Source: Motilibacter aurantiacus (GTDB lineage Bacteria > Actinomycetota > Actinomycetes > Motilibacterales > Motilibacteraceae). Taken from it: 34,638 nucleotides of DNA. The stretch's first letter is position 1, and each line of letters starts with the position of its first letter. Positions 24,781 to 33,180 of this stretch are shown here, one piece after another. The translations under genes and the position numbers were made by a program. The stretch covers positions 1-34,638 of the forward strand of contig NZ_JAANNO010000007.1 in the NCBI RefSeq assembly GCF_011250645.1, given 5' to 3'. Under the pieces are notes generated by a model. It was not told the origin of the DNA, did no database searches, and saw nothing but the letters and a program-made list of their open reading frames with translations.

Positions 24781-25095
24781 GTGAGCCTGCCCGAGCGCCG
24801 GTGGCACGTGACGGTGGACCTGCGCGTGGACCGCCCGCCGCACGACGAGGAGATCGTCGTGCTCGCAGACCGCCTGGACGACCTGACCCTCTCCCCTGCC
24901 GAGGAGGGCTGCGACCTGCAGGTGCGTCTCACCGTGCAGGACACCAGCCCGGTGTCCGCCGGGGCGACGGCCCGCGCGATGGCCCAGTCCGCCATCCGCC
25001 GCACGTCGCTCCAGGTCTCCGGTCGGCCCGCCCTCACGGTGGTGATCGACGGGCTGCCCGGGTCGCCGGGCCAGGAGGGCCGGCCGCAGCACTGA
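24781..25095 (+). CDS. Small protein of unknown function
   Basis: A 104-residue soluble protein with alternating short strands and one helix (TARAMAQSAIRR near 64-75). No family is recognised. GTG 24781 has GAGAAGG 5 nt upstream and precedes a protein-like frame; the frame can be extended to 24661 but the added residues look random. It stands alone: divergent from the ABC operon, and 12 nt from the convergent hydrolase gene, with no room for a terminator. Confidence 0.55.
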   Translation: MSLPERRWHVTVDLRVDRPPHDEEIVVLADRLDDLTLSPAEEGCDLQVRLTVQDTSPVSAGATARAMAQSAIRRTSLQVSGRPALTVVIDGLPGSPGQEGRPQH

Positions 25096-25107
25096 CCGCG
25101 AGCCCGC

Positions 25108-26202
25108 CTACGCGGCGAGGTGCCGGTCGAAGAACGCCACCGTCCGCCGCATGGACGTCGGCCACTGCGGCCCGAAGGCGTGCTCCTCCCCCTGGTACTC
25201 GTACATCGTCACGTCCTTGTCGCGCCGCTCGAGCGCGTCTCGCGTGGTCCGGGACCACTCGATGGGGCAGGTCGAGTCGGAGGTGCCGTGATGGATGAGC
25301 ACGGGCTCGGTCACCCGGTCGAAGTACGTCCGGGGGGAGACCCCGCGCCAGAAGGCGGGGCTCTCCTTGGGCGTGCCGTAGCGGTCGAGGATCTCGCCGG
25401 CCAGCTGCTCGTCGTCCCGGGTCCAGCGGTTGAAGTTGTCGATCGTGCTCGAGCTGACCGAGGCGAAGACGACCGCGGCGTCGACGAGGCCCGGCTGCGC
25501 GACGAGCGTGTTCAGGGCGATGCCTCCGCCCATCGACCGGCCGAGCAGGCCGATGCGCTCCTTGTCGACCGCTCCCAGGCCGGACCTGCGCAGGGCGAGG
25601 ACCGCGTTGACGACGTCCTCGGTGTAGCCCAGGCGCATCGTCACCTCGTTGTCCGGGTCGTCGGACGACTGGGCGTGGTTCCGGTAGTCGGTGTGCAGGA
25701 CGACGTACCCCTCGCGGGCGAGGTAGTCCTGCTCGCGGCGCAGGCCCTGGCCGTTGACGTAGATGTCGGTGTCGATGTGCCCGTGCGCGAGCACGAGCGC
25801 GGGGAACGGACCCTTGCCCCGCGGCACGTTGAGGATCCCGGAGATCGTCAGCTTGCCGCTCCGGTAGGTGACGTAGTGGCGCGTGTAGGCGCTGTTGCGG
25901 TCCAGCGTCCGGCCGACCTTCAGCCCGCGCCCGTCGTACTCCTTCTCGAACATCGCCGGCAGCGAGACGGGGTCGGGCTTCGCGGTACGCGAGGGCGTGG
26001 GTGTGGCGCTCCCCGACCGGCTGGGCGTCGGGGACGCGCTGGGCGACGGAGCGGCCTCCGGCGTCACCGGGGTCACGGGGGCGGACGGGGCCGCCCGGTC
26101 GACAGGCGCCTCGCCCCCGGCCGTGTCAGCGTCGGAGGACGTGCACCCGGCCAGAGCCGTGGCGAGCGCGAGGAGCAGGGCGGGCGTCCGGCGTACGTCC
26201 AT
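25108..26202 (-). CDS. Alpha/beta-hydrolase lipoprotein (prolyl-oligopeptidase/esterase type)
   Basis: A 364-residue surface-anchored hydrolase. The signal peptide ends in lipobox ALAGC (Cys 20), followed by a Pro/Ser/Thr-rich linker to about residue 75. The hydrolase domain shows VLAHGHID (oxyanion region), nucleophile elbow GLLGRSMGGGIALN, LIHHGTSDSTCP (Asp) and GEEHAFG (His), a complete Ser-Asp-His triad. This layout fits S9 peptidase-like and acyl-esterase-like enzymes; substrate cannot be told. It is convergent with the small-protein gene and divergent from the monooxygenase gene. Confidence 0.88.
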   Translation of the reverse strand: MDVRRTPALLLALATALAGCTSSDADTAGGEAPVDRAAPSAPVTPVTPEAAPSPSASPTPSRSGSATPTPSRTAKPDPVSLPAMFEKEYDGRGLKVGRTLDRNSAYTRHYVTYRSGKLTISGILNVPRGKGPFPALVLAHGHIDTDIYVNGQGLRREQDYLAREGYVVLHTDYRNHAQSSDDPDNEVTMRLGYTEDVVNAVLALRRSGLGAVDKERIGLLGRSMGGGIALNTLVAQPGLVDAAVVFASVSSSTIDNFNRWTRDDEQLAGEILDRYGTPKESPAFWRGVSPRTYFDRVTEPVLIHHGTSDSTCPIEWSRTTRDALERRDKDVTMYEYQGEEHAFGPQWPTSMRRTVAFFDRHLAA

Positions 26203-26273
26203 GCCCCCATGCTGCCCCGCCGGCCGCCCGGGCGCACCCGGGCATAGACCGGGCGCCCCTCGCGTTGAGCGGC

Positions 26274-26294
26274 TACGATAGTTGCGAGTTCAAC
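26274..26294 (+). promoter_or_regulatory. Candidate -10 and operator before the monooxygenase gene
   Basis: TACGAT (26274-26279) is a plausible -10, followed at once by GTTG (26281-26284) and CAAC (26291-26294), an inverted repeat around 6 nt, a MarR-like spacing. No good -35 is seen. The gene starts at 26323. Confidence 0.3.
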
Positions 26295-26322
26295 AACCTG
26301 CCGAAGCGCGAAGGAGCCCGAG

Positions 26323-27465
26323 ATGCAGTTCGGCGTCTTCTCGGTCAGCGACATCACGACCGACCCCACGAACGGCCGCACGCCCAGCGAGGCGGAGCGG
26401 ATCCAGGCGATCGTCACGATCGCCAAGAAGGTCGAGGAGGTCGGGCTGGACGTCTTCGCCCTCGGCGAGCACCACAACCCGCCGTTCTTCTCCTCCTCCC
26501 CCACGACCACGCTCGGCTTCATCGCGGCGCAGACGAGCACGCTGCTGCTCTCGACGGCCACGACGCTCATCACCACGAACGACCCGGTGAAGATCGCCGA
26601 GGACTACGCGATGCTGCAGCACCTCGCCGGGGGCCGCGTCGACCTGACCCTGGGGCGCGGCAACACCGGCCCCGTCTACCCGTGGTTCGGACAGGACATC
26701 CGCAACGGCATCCCGCTCGCGGTGGAGAACTACGCGCTGCTGCGCCGGCTCTGGACCGAGGACGTGGTGGACTGGCAGGGCAAGTTCCGGACGCCGCTGC
26801 AGGGCTTCACCTCGACCCCGCGCCCGCTGGACGGCGTGCCGCCCTTCGTCTGGCACGGGTCCATCCGCAGCCCCGAGATCGCCGAGCAGGCGGCGTACTA
26901 CGGCGACGGGTTCTTCCACAACAACATCTTCTGGCCGATGTCGCACACCAAGCAGATGGTGGGCATCTACCGCCAGCGCTTCGAGCACTACGGGCACGGC
27001 CGGGCCGACCAGGCGATCGTGGGCCTCGGCGGCCAGGTGTTCATGCGCAAGAACTCGCAGGACGCGGTGCGCGAGTTCCGGCCGTACTTCGACAACGCCC
27101 CGGTCTACGGCCACGGGCCGAGCCTCGAGGACTTCAGCGCGGTCACCCCGCTGACGGTCGGCTCGCCGCAGCAGGTGATCGAGCGCTACCTCTCGTTCCG
27201 CGAGGACGTCGGCGACTACCAGCGCCAGCTCTTCCTCATCGACCACGCCGGCCTGCCGCTGAAGACGGTGCTCGAGCAGCTCGACATCCTGGGCGAGGAG
27301 GTGGTCCCGGTGCTCCGTCGCGAGCTCGACGCGTTGCGCCCCGCCCACGTGCCGGACGCTCCGACGCACGCGAGCCTGGTGGCCGCGAAGGGCGGCGCGC
27401 AGGACTCCACGGTGTACGCCGCGGGCGACGACGTCACCGGCAAGGCTCCGGCGGTGGCCCGATGA
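26323..27465 (+). CDS. CE1758-family luciferase-like FMN-dependent monooxygenase
   Basis: A 380-residue bacterial-luciferase-fold (LLM) oxidoreductase, which uses reduced flavin and oxygen on an unknown small organic substrate. Visible signs: FALGEHHNPPF near residue 45, LLSTATTLITTNDPVKIAED near 75, the GGRVDLTLGRGNTGPVYPWF loop near 105 and FVWHGSIRSPEIAEQAA near 175. These are typical of the CE1758 LLM subfamily, which is encoded beside a CE1759-family FMN reductase, as here. Its TGA overlaps the reductase ATG (ATGA). GAAGGAG lies before the ATG. Confidence 0.92.
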   Translation: MQFGVFSVSDITTDPTNGRTPSEAERIQAIVTIAKKVEEVGLDVFALGEHHNPPFFSSSPTTTLGFIAAQTSTLLLSTATTLITTNDPVKIAEDYAMLQHLAGGRVDLTLGRGNTGPVYPWFGQDIRNGIPLAVENYALLRRLWTEDVVDWQGKFRTPLQGFTSTPRPLDGVPPFVWHGSIRSPEIAEQAAYYGDGFFHNNIFWPMSHTKQMVGIYRQRFEHYGHGRADQAIVGLGGQVFMRKNSQDAVREFRPYFDNAPVYGHGPSLEDFSAVTPLTVGSPQQVIERYLSFREDVGDYQRQLFLIDHAGLPLKTVLEQLDILGEEVVPVLRRELDALRPAHVPDAPTHASLVAAKGGAQDSTVYAAGDDVTGKAPAVAR

Positions 27466-28082
27466 CCGCGCGCACCCTCGCGGTCGTGAGTGCCGGGCTG
27501 AGCCAGCCCTCGTCCACCCGCTTGCTGGCCGACCGCCTCTCCGTGGCCACCAGCACCTCGTTGCAGGAACTCGGCTTCTCCCCTGCGGTCGAGGTGGTCG
27601 AGCTGCGCGACCTGGCCCACGACCTGACCGACAACCTGCTGACCGGCTTCCCGAGCCCGCGGCTCGAGTCGGCCATCGAGGCCGTGGTGGGGTCCGACGG
27701 GCTGATCGCCGTCACCCCGATCTTCACCGCGTCCTACAGCGGGCTGTTCAAGACGTTCTTCGACGTCCTGGAGCCGCAGGCCCTCACCGGCAAGCCGGTG
27801 CTGCTCGGGGCGACGGCCGGGACGGCCCGCCACTCGCTGGCCCTGGAGCACGCACTGCGCCCGCTGTTCGCGTACCTGCGGGCGGTGGTCGCCCCGACTG
27901 CGGTCTTCGCCGCCTCGGAGGACTGGGGCGCGGGGGACAGTCCGGTCGGGCGGGCGCTCGCCGAGCGGATCGCGCGCGCCGGCGGTGAGCTCGCCGACCT
28001 GATGGGCGTCGAGCGGCGCCGCCCCGCCGCGGACCCGCTGTCGACGCTCACGCCGTTCGAGCAGCTGCTGTCCGGCAACTGA
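27462..28082 (+). CDS. CE1759-family NAD(P)H-dependent FMN reductase
   Basis: A 206-residue flavodoxin-like reductase that should supply reduced FMN to the overlapping monooxygenase. It begins TLAVVSAGLSQPSSTRLLAD, the phosphate-binding loop of the family, and has DGLIAVTPIFTASYSGLFKT near 85 and GKPVLLGATAGTARHS near 110. The ATGA overlap implies balanced synthesis of both halves of a two-component monooxygenase. Confidence 0.92.
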   Translation: MTARTLAVVSAGLSQPSSTRLLADRLSVATSTSLQELGFSPAVEVVELRDLAHDLTDNLLTGFPSPRLESAIEAVVGSDGLIAVTPIFTASYSGLFKTFFDVLEPQALTGKPVLLGATAGTARHSLALEHALRPLFAYLRAVVAPTAVFAASEDWGAGDSPVGRALAERIARAGGELADLMGVERRRPAADPLSTLTPFEQLLSGN

Positions 28083-28093
28083 GCTCCGCGGCT

Positions 28094-28131
28094 GACGGGG
28101 CGCCCCTTCCCTCGGGAGGCGGCGCCCCGTC
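28094..28131. terminator. Bidirectional terminator between convergent genes
   Basis: A perfect 11-bp outer stem (28094-28104 with 28121-28131) continues into an inner CC/GG and TCCC/GGGA stem with small bulges. It fills the 68-bp gap between the FMN reductase and azoreductase genes, which converge here. Confidence 0.8.
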
Positions 28132-28150
28132 TGCTTGCGGCCGCCGTCGC

Positions 28151-28798
28151 TCAGGCCGCCGCCCGCTCGGCGAAGAGCGCGTCGATGGCCGCGTGCGCGT
28201 CGGCGAGGCTCTTGTCCTCCAGGGCGCCGAGGTCCAGGGCGGCCATGGCCGGGCTCTCCCGGGCCAGGGTGAGCTCGGTGTCGATGAACCGCACGTCCGT
28301 GATCCCGACCGCGCTGAGGGCATGGCGCAGCCACGGCTCGCGGTGGTCCCAGCCCTCGCGCGGCGTGCCCGGGCCGTAGCCGCCACCGCGCGCCGTCGTG
28401 AACGTCATCCGGACGTGCCCGAGCAGGCCACCGGACTCCCCGGTGGTCAGCCCCGGCACGACGATGCGGTCGGTCCAGGCCTTGAACGTCGTCGGGGCGC
28501 TGAAGTTGTAGAGCGGCAGCCCGATGACGACCTCGTCGGCGGCGAGCAGCTCGTTCACCACCTCCTCCGTGAGGTCGCGTGCGGCCTGCTGCGCCGGCGT
28601 GCGGTCCGAGGGGGCGAGCACGTTGCCCAGGAACGCGTCCTGGTCCAGGTGCGGCAGCGGGCGTGCTGCGAGGTCCCGGTAGGTCACGGCGCCGTCGGGG
28701 TGCGCGGCCCGCCAGGCGTTGGCGAAGTGGGCGGACAGCTTGCGGCTGCGCGACCCCTCGGTCCGCATCGAGGAGTCGAGATGCAGTAGGTGTGCCAT
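28151..28798 (-). CDS. azoR: FMN-dependent NADH:quinone/azo reductase
   Basis: A 215-residue AzoR/flavodoxin-2-fold enzyme that reduces quinones or azo compounds with NAD(P)H. It shows LLHLDSSMRTEGSRSRKLS (FMN phosphate site), VIGLPLYNFSAPTTFKAW near 88 and FTTARGGGYG near 135. ATG 28798 has no Shine-Dalgarno, but a TATACC -10 lies just upstream, so the mRNA may be leaderless. It is divergent from a MarR regulator with a shared palindrome between them, the usual layout for quinone- or electrophile-sensing control. Confidence 0.9.
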   Translation of the reverse strand: MAHLLHLDSSMRTEGSRSRKLSAHFANAWRAAHPDGAVTYRDLAARPLPHLDQDAFLGNVLAPSDRTPAQQAARDLTEEVVNELLAADEVVIGLPLYNFSAPTTFKAWTDRIVVPGLTTGESGGLLGHVRMTFTTARGGGYGPGTPREGWDHREPWLRHALSAVGITDVRFIDTELTLARESPAMAALDLGALEDKSLADAHAAIDALFAERAAA

Positions 28799-28806
28799 GG
28801 ATGGAA

Positions 28807-28843
28807 GGTATAGCACAGATCGTTTGCGGCGCACAAACGTTCT
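28807..28843. promoter_or_regulatory. MarR-type operator over divergent azoR and marR promoters
   Basis: A 27-bp imperfect palindrome (28817-28843) has core arms CGTTTG and CAAACG 7 nt apart and outer AGA/TCT. The azoR -10 TATACC (28812-28807, minus) and a TTGTGC -35 about 18 nt behind it overlap the palindrome. On the plus side TACTCT (28850-28855) lies 7 nt before the marR GTG. Both starts would be at or near the first base of the mRNA. Confidence 0.65.
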
Positions 28844-28861
28844 GCCGACTACTCTTGCCGG

Positions 28862-29338
28862 GTGACGTCCGACCCGACAGCGCCTGCGACGGCGGGGACG
28901 ACGCTCGCCCTCATCGACCACCTGAGCCGGCTGGGGCGGCGCTCCGCAGAGGCCCACGGCGTGCCGAGCGGCCTGCGCCCGCGCCAGTTCGTCGCCCTCA
29001 CCGTGCTGCGCGAGCAGGGCCCGGTCGCCCAGCAGACCCTCGCGTCCGCTCTGCGACTGGACCCGAGCAACCTCGTCGGCCTGCTCAACGAGCTCGAGGG
29101 CTCCGGCCTGGTGGTCCGCCGCCGCGACCCGGGTGACCGCCGACGGCACATCGTGGAGCTGGCACCGGACGGGGCCCGCGCGCTCGAGGCCGCGGAGCGC
29201 GAGATGGCGTGCGTCGAGGACGGGCTGCTGCGGGCGCTGAGCGGACAGGAGCGCGAGGTCCTGCACGGGCTGCTCCGTCGCGCGCTGGGCGACCAGCTCC
29301 CGACCTGCGCCGAGGCCGACCCCCCGGGCGGCTGCTAG
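28862..29338 (+). CDS. MarR-family transcriptional regulator
   Basis: A 158-residue winged-helix MarR protein. The helix-turn-helix is [20 protein letters not shown] near 58-77, followed by the wing [20 protein letters not shown] near 84-103, with DxRRR typical of the family. Long terminal helices form the dimer. It probably binds the palindrome it shares with azoR and is released by a quinone-like or oxidising ligand. Its TAG stop overlaps the TAG of the convergent amylosucrase gene. Confidence 0.92.
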   Translation: MTSDPTAPATAGTTLALIDHLSRLGRRSAEAHGVPSGLRPRQFVALTVLREQGPVAQQTLASALRLDPSNLVGLLNELEGSGLVVRRRDPGDRRRHIVELAPDGARALEAAEREMACVEDGLLRALSGQEREVLHGLLRRALGDQLPTCAEADPPGGC

Positions 29339-31275
29339 CCCTCGACGACCCACCAGGCGGCGTACGGCGGCAGCCAGGCCTGCCCCTCCGTCACCTGAAT
29401 GGGGCTTCCGCTGATGGCGTCCGCTGGACGGACGAACCCGAGTTCCGCCAAGTGCGCGGCGGGCCACGGCTGCCAGTCCGGCGTCACGTTGTAGAGCCCG
29501 AGCAGCGGGCCCTCCGGGTGCCGGCGCAGCACCGGCAGCACGCCCGGGCCGACCGGCTGGAGCACCTCCGCCGGCACCGACGCGTGCAGGTGCGGCAGGG
29601 AGCGGCGCACCCGCGCGAGGCGGGCGAGCCCGGCGAAGGCGCGCCCCTCGACCCCGCCCGGGTCGTGCCGCTGGTACGCCGTGGCCCAGGGCATCCGGGG
29701 GCGGTGCGCCCAGCGGTTGTCGCCGCCGTGCCCCTCCTCCCGCGCCCACTCGGGGTCGCTGGGGAGCGCGAGCTCGTCGCCCATCCAGACGACGGGGACG
29801 CCACCCCAGCCCAGGACGACCGCGTAGGCGAGCCAGAGCCGCCCGAGCGCGGCGTCGACGGCGGCGGTGCCCCCCTGCTCACGAGCGGCCTCGAGGCCGA
29901 CGAGGCCGGCGGCCATCCCGCTGATGCGCCGGTCCCCCGTCGCCGGGTTGTGCTGGAAGACGAGCCCGCGCGCCGGCGACCCCGGGAACTCCCCCGAGTA
30001 CCAGTCGGAGAGGAACGCGCGGTGCGCCGGGCCGGAGAGGCCGACCGCAGCGGCGTCCCCGTCGTCGATCGCCCAGCCGATGTCGTCGTGGCATCGGACG
30101 TACGTCACCCACGCCGTGCTGGCCGGGATGGGCGGCAGCGCCCGGAGCGCGTGCGCCGCGAGGCGTACGTCCTGAGCGGCCAGCATCGACCAGACCTGCA
30201 CCATGAGGCTGTTGTGGTACGCGAGGTCGCTCACCTTGCCGTAGTGCACCCCGCGCCCCAGGTAGTGCACCAGGTCGGCCGGCCCGACGATCGCCTCCGC
30301 CTTGAACGCCACGGCGGGGCACGCGATCCGGACCACGGCTCGCAGCGCCTGCGTCAGCGCGTGCACCTCCGGCTGGTTCTGGCAGTCGGTGCCGAGCCGC
30401 TTCCACAGGAACGCGATCGCGTCGAGCCGGAGCACCTCGACCCCGAGGTTCGCCAGGAAGAGCACGATGTCGGCGTACTCGCAGAAGACGTCCGGGTTGG
30501 ACCAGTCGACGTCCCACTGCCAGCAGTTGAACGTCGTCCAGACCCAGCCGCGCAGCTCCTCGTCCCAGGTGAAGTTGCCGGGTGCGAAGTCCGGGAACAC
30601 CTCCGGCAGCGTCTCCTCGTACTCGTCCGGTCGTGACCGGTCGTCGAAGACGTGGAAGTACGCGCGCCGGGCGGCGTCCCCGGCGCGCGCCGCCGCGGCC
30701 CACTCGTGCTCGCGCGCCACGTGGTTGAGGACGAGGTCCAGCACGAGGCTGATGCCGGCCGCACGCAGCGCGCGTGCCAGGTCGCGCAGCCCCTCGACGT
30801 CCCCCAGGTCCGGGCGGACCGACCGGTAGTCCGCCACCGCGTACCCGCCGTCGTTCTCGCCCTCGCGCGGGCGCAGCAGCGGCATGAGGTGCAGGTAGGT
30901 GACGCCGAGCTCCTGCAGGTAGGGGATGCGCTGCCGCACCCCCGCGAGGTCGCCGGCGAAGCGGTCCGCGTAGGCGGCGTAGCCCAGCATCCGCGGCGAC
31001 TGGAACCAGTCGGGCTCGAGCGTGCGGGCCTGGTCGAGGCGGTGCAGCTCCGGGTCACGGGCGCGGTAGGCCGCCGCGGCGAGCCGGACCACGCGCAGCG
31101 CGAGGTCGCCGGCGGCCGGCTGCCCGTACGCGGCGGCGAGCCCGGCGTGCAGGTCCGCCCACCAGCGGTCCAGGCGGACGGCGAACAGCTCGCGGCGATG
31201 CTCGGGCAGCCCGGCGAGGGCCTGGCCGGCCGCTGCGTGCGCGGGCGCCGGTGCCCGCGGCGTGTCGATGGACAT
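29335..31275 (-). CDS. Amylosucrase (GH13)
   Basis: A 646-residue glycoside hydrolase family 13 enzyme that makes alpha-1,4-glucan from sucrose with release of fructose. Length and residues match Neisseria amylosucrase: nucleophile D285 in [10 protein letters not shown], acid/base E327 in [10 protein letters not shown], and D397 in RCHDDIGWA, a subfamily hallmark. [14 protein letters not shown] near 180 is the first conserved GH13 region. Residues 1-90 form the helical N-terminal domain of amylosucrases. There is no signal peptide, so it acts in the cytoplasm. Start ATG 31275. It is divergent from an unknown gene and convergent, with overlapping stop codons, with marR. Confidence 0.93.
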   Translation of the reverse strand: MSIDTPRAPAPAHAAAGQALAGLPEHRRELFAVRLDRWWADLHAGLAAAYGQPAAGDLALRVVRLAAAAYRARDPELHRLDQARTLEPDWFQSPRMLGYAAYADRFAGDLAGVRQRIPYLQELGVTYLHLMPLLRPREGENDGGYAVADYRSVRPDLGDVEGLRDLARALRAAGISLVLDLVLNHVAREHEWAAAARAGDAARRAYFHVFDDRSRPDEYEETLPEVFPDFAPGNFTWDEELRGWVWTTFNCWQWDVDWSNPDVFCEYADIVLFLANLGVEVLRLDAIAFLWKRLGTDCQNQPEVHALTQALRAVVRIACPAVAFKAEAIVGPADLVHYLGRGVHYGKVSDLAYHNSLMVQVWSMLAAQDVRLAAHALRALPPIPASTAWVTYVRCHDDIGWAIDDGDAAAVGLSGPAHRAFLSDWYSGEFPGSPARGLVFQHNPATGDRRISGMAAGLVGLEAAREQGGTAAVDAALGRLWLAYAVVLGWGGVPVVWMGDELALPSDPEWAREEGHGGDNRWAHRPRMPWATAYQRHDPGGVEGRAFAGLARLARVRRSLPHLHASVPAEVLQPVGPGVLPVLRRHPEGPLLGLYNVTPDWQPWPAAHLAELGFVRPADAISGSPIQVTEGQAWLPPYAAWWVVEG

Positions 31276-31287
31276 GACCGGATGTTC

Positions 31288-31308
31288 TCCAGTGCCGAAG
31301 CCACTGGA
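31288..31308. promoter_or_regulatory. 21-bp palindrome before the amylosucrase gene
   Basis: TCCAGTG (31288-31294) and CACTGGA (31302-31308) are exact inverted arms with 7 nt between, 13 nt upstream of the amylosucrase ATG in the 87-bp divergent gap. It could be an operator for sugar-responsive control of amylosucrase, of the divergent gene, or both. Confidence 0.45.
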
Positions 31309-31362
31309 ACGCGGGGCCGCGGACCGCCACAATGCCCGGGTCACCCGGCGGCAAGGAGCCCG

Positions 31363-32055
31363 ATGAGCAACCCTGTCCACTCCCCGGCCGAGGGCGAGGG
31401 CCCCTGGTCCCGCGTGCTGCCCGTGGTCAGCTCCGCGCTGCACCGCATCGGGGCGGCGGCCCTGTCCCTCGGCGAGCCGAAGGTCGGCGGCACCCCCAGC
31501 GAGCAGCTGGCCTCGCACCTGCGCGCGCTGATGGAGGCGTCGCAGGCGATGCACGACATCGCCGCCTCGCTCGTGGGGCGCAACGACCACACGATGGCCG
31601 AGTTCGTGGCGATCCAGCGCACGCTCAACAGCGAGCTCATCGCCGACGAGGACAGCTCGTCCCGGCTCGAGGTGTCGGTGCTGTTCAGCGACCCCGAGCA
31701 GTGCGTCCGCATGGCCCGGCTCGTCGGCACCCCCGACGTCTTCACCATCCAGGGCTTCGACGCCTACCGGTACGCCCGGGTGGAGAGCCACGTCCCCGGC
31801 GGCGTGGTGCACGACGAGCTGTTCCTCGTCGTCGAGCGCCGGGTGCCGGAGGCGGAGCCGGACGAGGACCCCACCGCCGCCGCGGCGGCCGGCATCGTGG
31901 CCATCCTGCCGCTGGACCCGGACTCGCTGCAATGGGAGAGCGCCCTGCGCGGCGACGCCCCCGAGGACTGGCTGCGCGAGTTCGGCGCCTTCATCCGCCA
32001 GGACGCCGAAGCTCTGGCCGCCCAGTTGGCTCGGGCGCGTCGATCCGGGGCATAA
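31363..32055 (+). CDS. Conserved-looking protein of unknown function
   Basis: A 230-residue soluble protein not recognised. Residues 1-85 are helical ([20 protein letters not shown]). Residues 95-175 look like an alpha/beta domain with strands [27 protein letters not shown] and [12 protein letters not shown]. An acidic, alanine-rich segment (near 168-180) precedes [14 protein letters not shown] and a final helix. ATG 31363 has AAGGAG just upstream. It is divergent from amylosucrase and precedes a PilZ gene by 106 nt, so it might belong to the same signalling group. Confidence 0.7.
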   Translation: MSNPVHSPAEGEGPWSRVLPVVSSALHRIGAAALSLGEPKVGGTPSEQLASHLRALMEASQAMHDIAASLVGRNDHTMAEFVAIQRTLNSELIADEDSSSRLEVSVLFSDPEQCVRMARLVGTPDVFTIQGFDAYRYARVESHVPGGVVHDELFLVVERRVPEAEPDEDPTAAAAAGIVAILPLDPDSLQWESALRGDAPEDWLREFGAFIRQDAEALAAQLARARRSGA

Positions 32056-32085
32056 CGATCGGGCGGACCATCCCAATGGATGCAC

Positions 32086-32113
32086 TAAGCGCTAGAGGAT
32101 GGTGGCATAGAGT
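32086..32113 (+). promoter_or_regulatory. Candidate promoter of the pilZ gene
   Basis: TAGAGT (32108-32113) matches the actinobacterial -10 TAGRRT. Alternatively TAAG (32086-32089), 15 nt, GCATAGAG has FliA-like spacing but only half of the -10 letters. The stretch is less GC-rich than its flanks. Confidence 0.35.
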
Positions 32114-32161
32114 CACCACTACGCCGTGGGCGTCACGGCGCACGCTCGAGGGGAAGTGCCG

Positions 32162-32833
32162 ATGACCGCAACCGAGCAGGCCGGTTCCGGAGGGTCGCCC
32201 GGCGGCCGCCCGGGCTCCGGGTCGGGGAGCCCGTCCGCCGGGACGGCTGTCACGATCGTGCCGGCAGGCGACGTGCGGCTGCTGACCGGCGTGCTGCTGT
32301 CCTGGCAGGAGCCGGCGTCCGGGGTCGAGACCACCGTCCACGCGTCCGTCGACATCGCCCCGACCAAGATGCACGGGGAGAAGCTCCCGGTGTGGGCGAC
32401 CGTGCAGGCCGAGGGCGGCGACACCATCGTGCTCAGCGCCGAGGCTCGCCGGGGAGAGACCGCTCACATCCTCGACCTCGCCGGTCGGGTCGCGGCGCGC
32501 GAGCCGCGCCGCCGCAGCGTGCGGGCGCCGGCGCACCTCGACGTGGACGTCCGGGTGGAGGGCGAGACCGTGCGGACGCTGAGCGGGCGGACGCTCGACC
32601 TCTCGGCCGGGGGCTGCCGCATCGCGCTCGAGGGCGGCGAGCGGGAGGCCCCGACGCTCGACGCCGGCCAGCCGACGGACGTCGTCATCCACCTGGACCG
32701 CGAGAACCGTCCGCAGATGTCGGGGTACGTGCACGCCGTACGCCCCGGCGGGCAGGTCGTGATCCGCTTCGAGGAGCTCTCCCCGAGCTACGTGGAGCAG
32801 ATCGAGCGCTACGTCTACGCGACACTGCCCTGA
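32162..32833 (+). CDS. PilZ-domain c-di-GMP receptor
   Basis: A 223-residue protein. After a Gly/Ser-rich disordered start (1-28), residues 30-112 form a beta-rich domain like the N-terminal YcgR/PilZN module, and residues 113-223 a PilZ domain. Both c-di-GMP motifs are present: R-x-x-x-R within RRRSVR (R117, R121) and D-x-S-x-x-G as DLSAGG (146-151). YcgR-type proteins slow the flagellar motor when they bind c-di-GMP, which fits the motility genes in the window. GAGGGGAAG lies before ATG 32162. Its TGA overlaps the apparent CTG start of the next gene. Confidence 0.9.
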   Translation: MTATEQAGSGGSPGGRPGSGSGSPSAGTAVTIVPAGDVRLLTGVLLSWQEPASGVETTVHASVDIAPTKMHGEKLPVWATVQAEGGDTIVLSAEARRGETAHILDLAGRVAAREPRRRSVRAPAHLDVDVRVEGETVRTLSGRTLDLSAGGCRIALEGGEREAPTLDAGQPTDVVIHLDRENRPQMSGYVHAVRPGGQVVIRFEELSPSYVEQIERYVYATLP

Positions 32834-33180
32834 GCCCCGACGAGGGCACCGACGACGCGCGCGCCGCTCTGGAGTCCGAGCGGCGCGAGACCGAGGAGCG
32901 CATCGCGGCGCTCACGCGGGACTTCGGCGGCATCGTCGAGGCCGCCGCCGACGCCAACACCGACGACGAGCACGACCCCGAGGGCGCGACGATCGCGTTC
33001 GAGCGTGCCCAGGTCTCGGCCCTGCTCGAGCAGGCCCGCCAGCGGCTGCAGGAGCTGGAGGGAGCGCTCGCGCGCATCGACGGCGGCGCGTACGGCCGGT
33101 GCGAGGTGTGCGGGGAGCAGATCCCGGCCGCCCGCCTGGCCGTCCGCCCCTCGGCGCGCACGTGCGTCGGCTGCGCCTGA
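32830..33180 (+). CDS. DksA/TraR-family zinc-finger protein with apparent CTG start
   Basis: About 116 residues. An N-terminal helical hairpin (ALESERRETEERIAALTRDF, then FERAQVSALLEQARQRLQEL) precedes the four-Cys zinc finger CEVCGEQIP...TCVGC (C91, C94, C112, C115; C-x2-C-x17-C-x2-C), as in DksA/TraR proteins that enter the RNA polymerase secondary channel. The usual acidic tip residues appear as NTDDEHDPEG between the helices. No ATG, GTG or TTG lies in frame between the pilZ end and the zinc finger. CTG 32830 overlaps the pilZ TGA (CTGA) and is the likeliest start, by translational coupling. A start deep inside pilZ is the alternative. Confidence 0.8.
   Translation: MSPDEGTDDARAALESERRETEERIAALTRDFGGIVEAAADANTDDEHDPEGATIAFERAQVSALLEQARQRLQELEGALARIDGGAYGRCEVCGEQIPAARLAVRPSARTCVGCA

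Noticed and set aside
32158-32165. GCCGATGA before pilZ as a FliA -10
   Set aside because: It contains the pilZ ATG itself and has no TAAA-like element 15-16 nt upstream.
32820-32840. Programmed -1 frameshift joining PilZ and the DksA/TraR protein
   Set aside because: No slippery heptamer or downstream pseudoknot is evident; a CTG start with 4-nt overlap is simpler.
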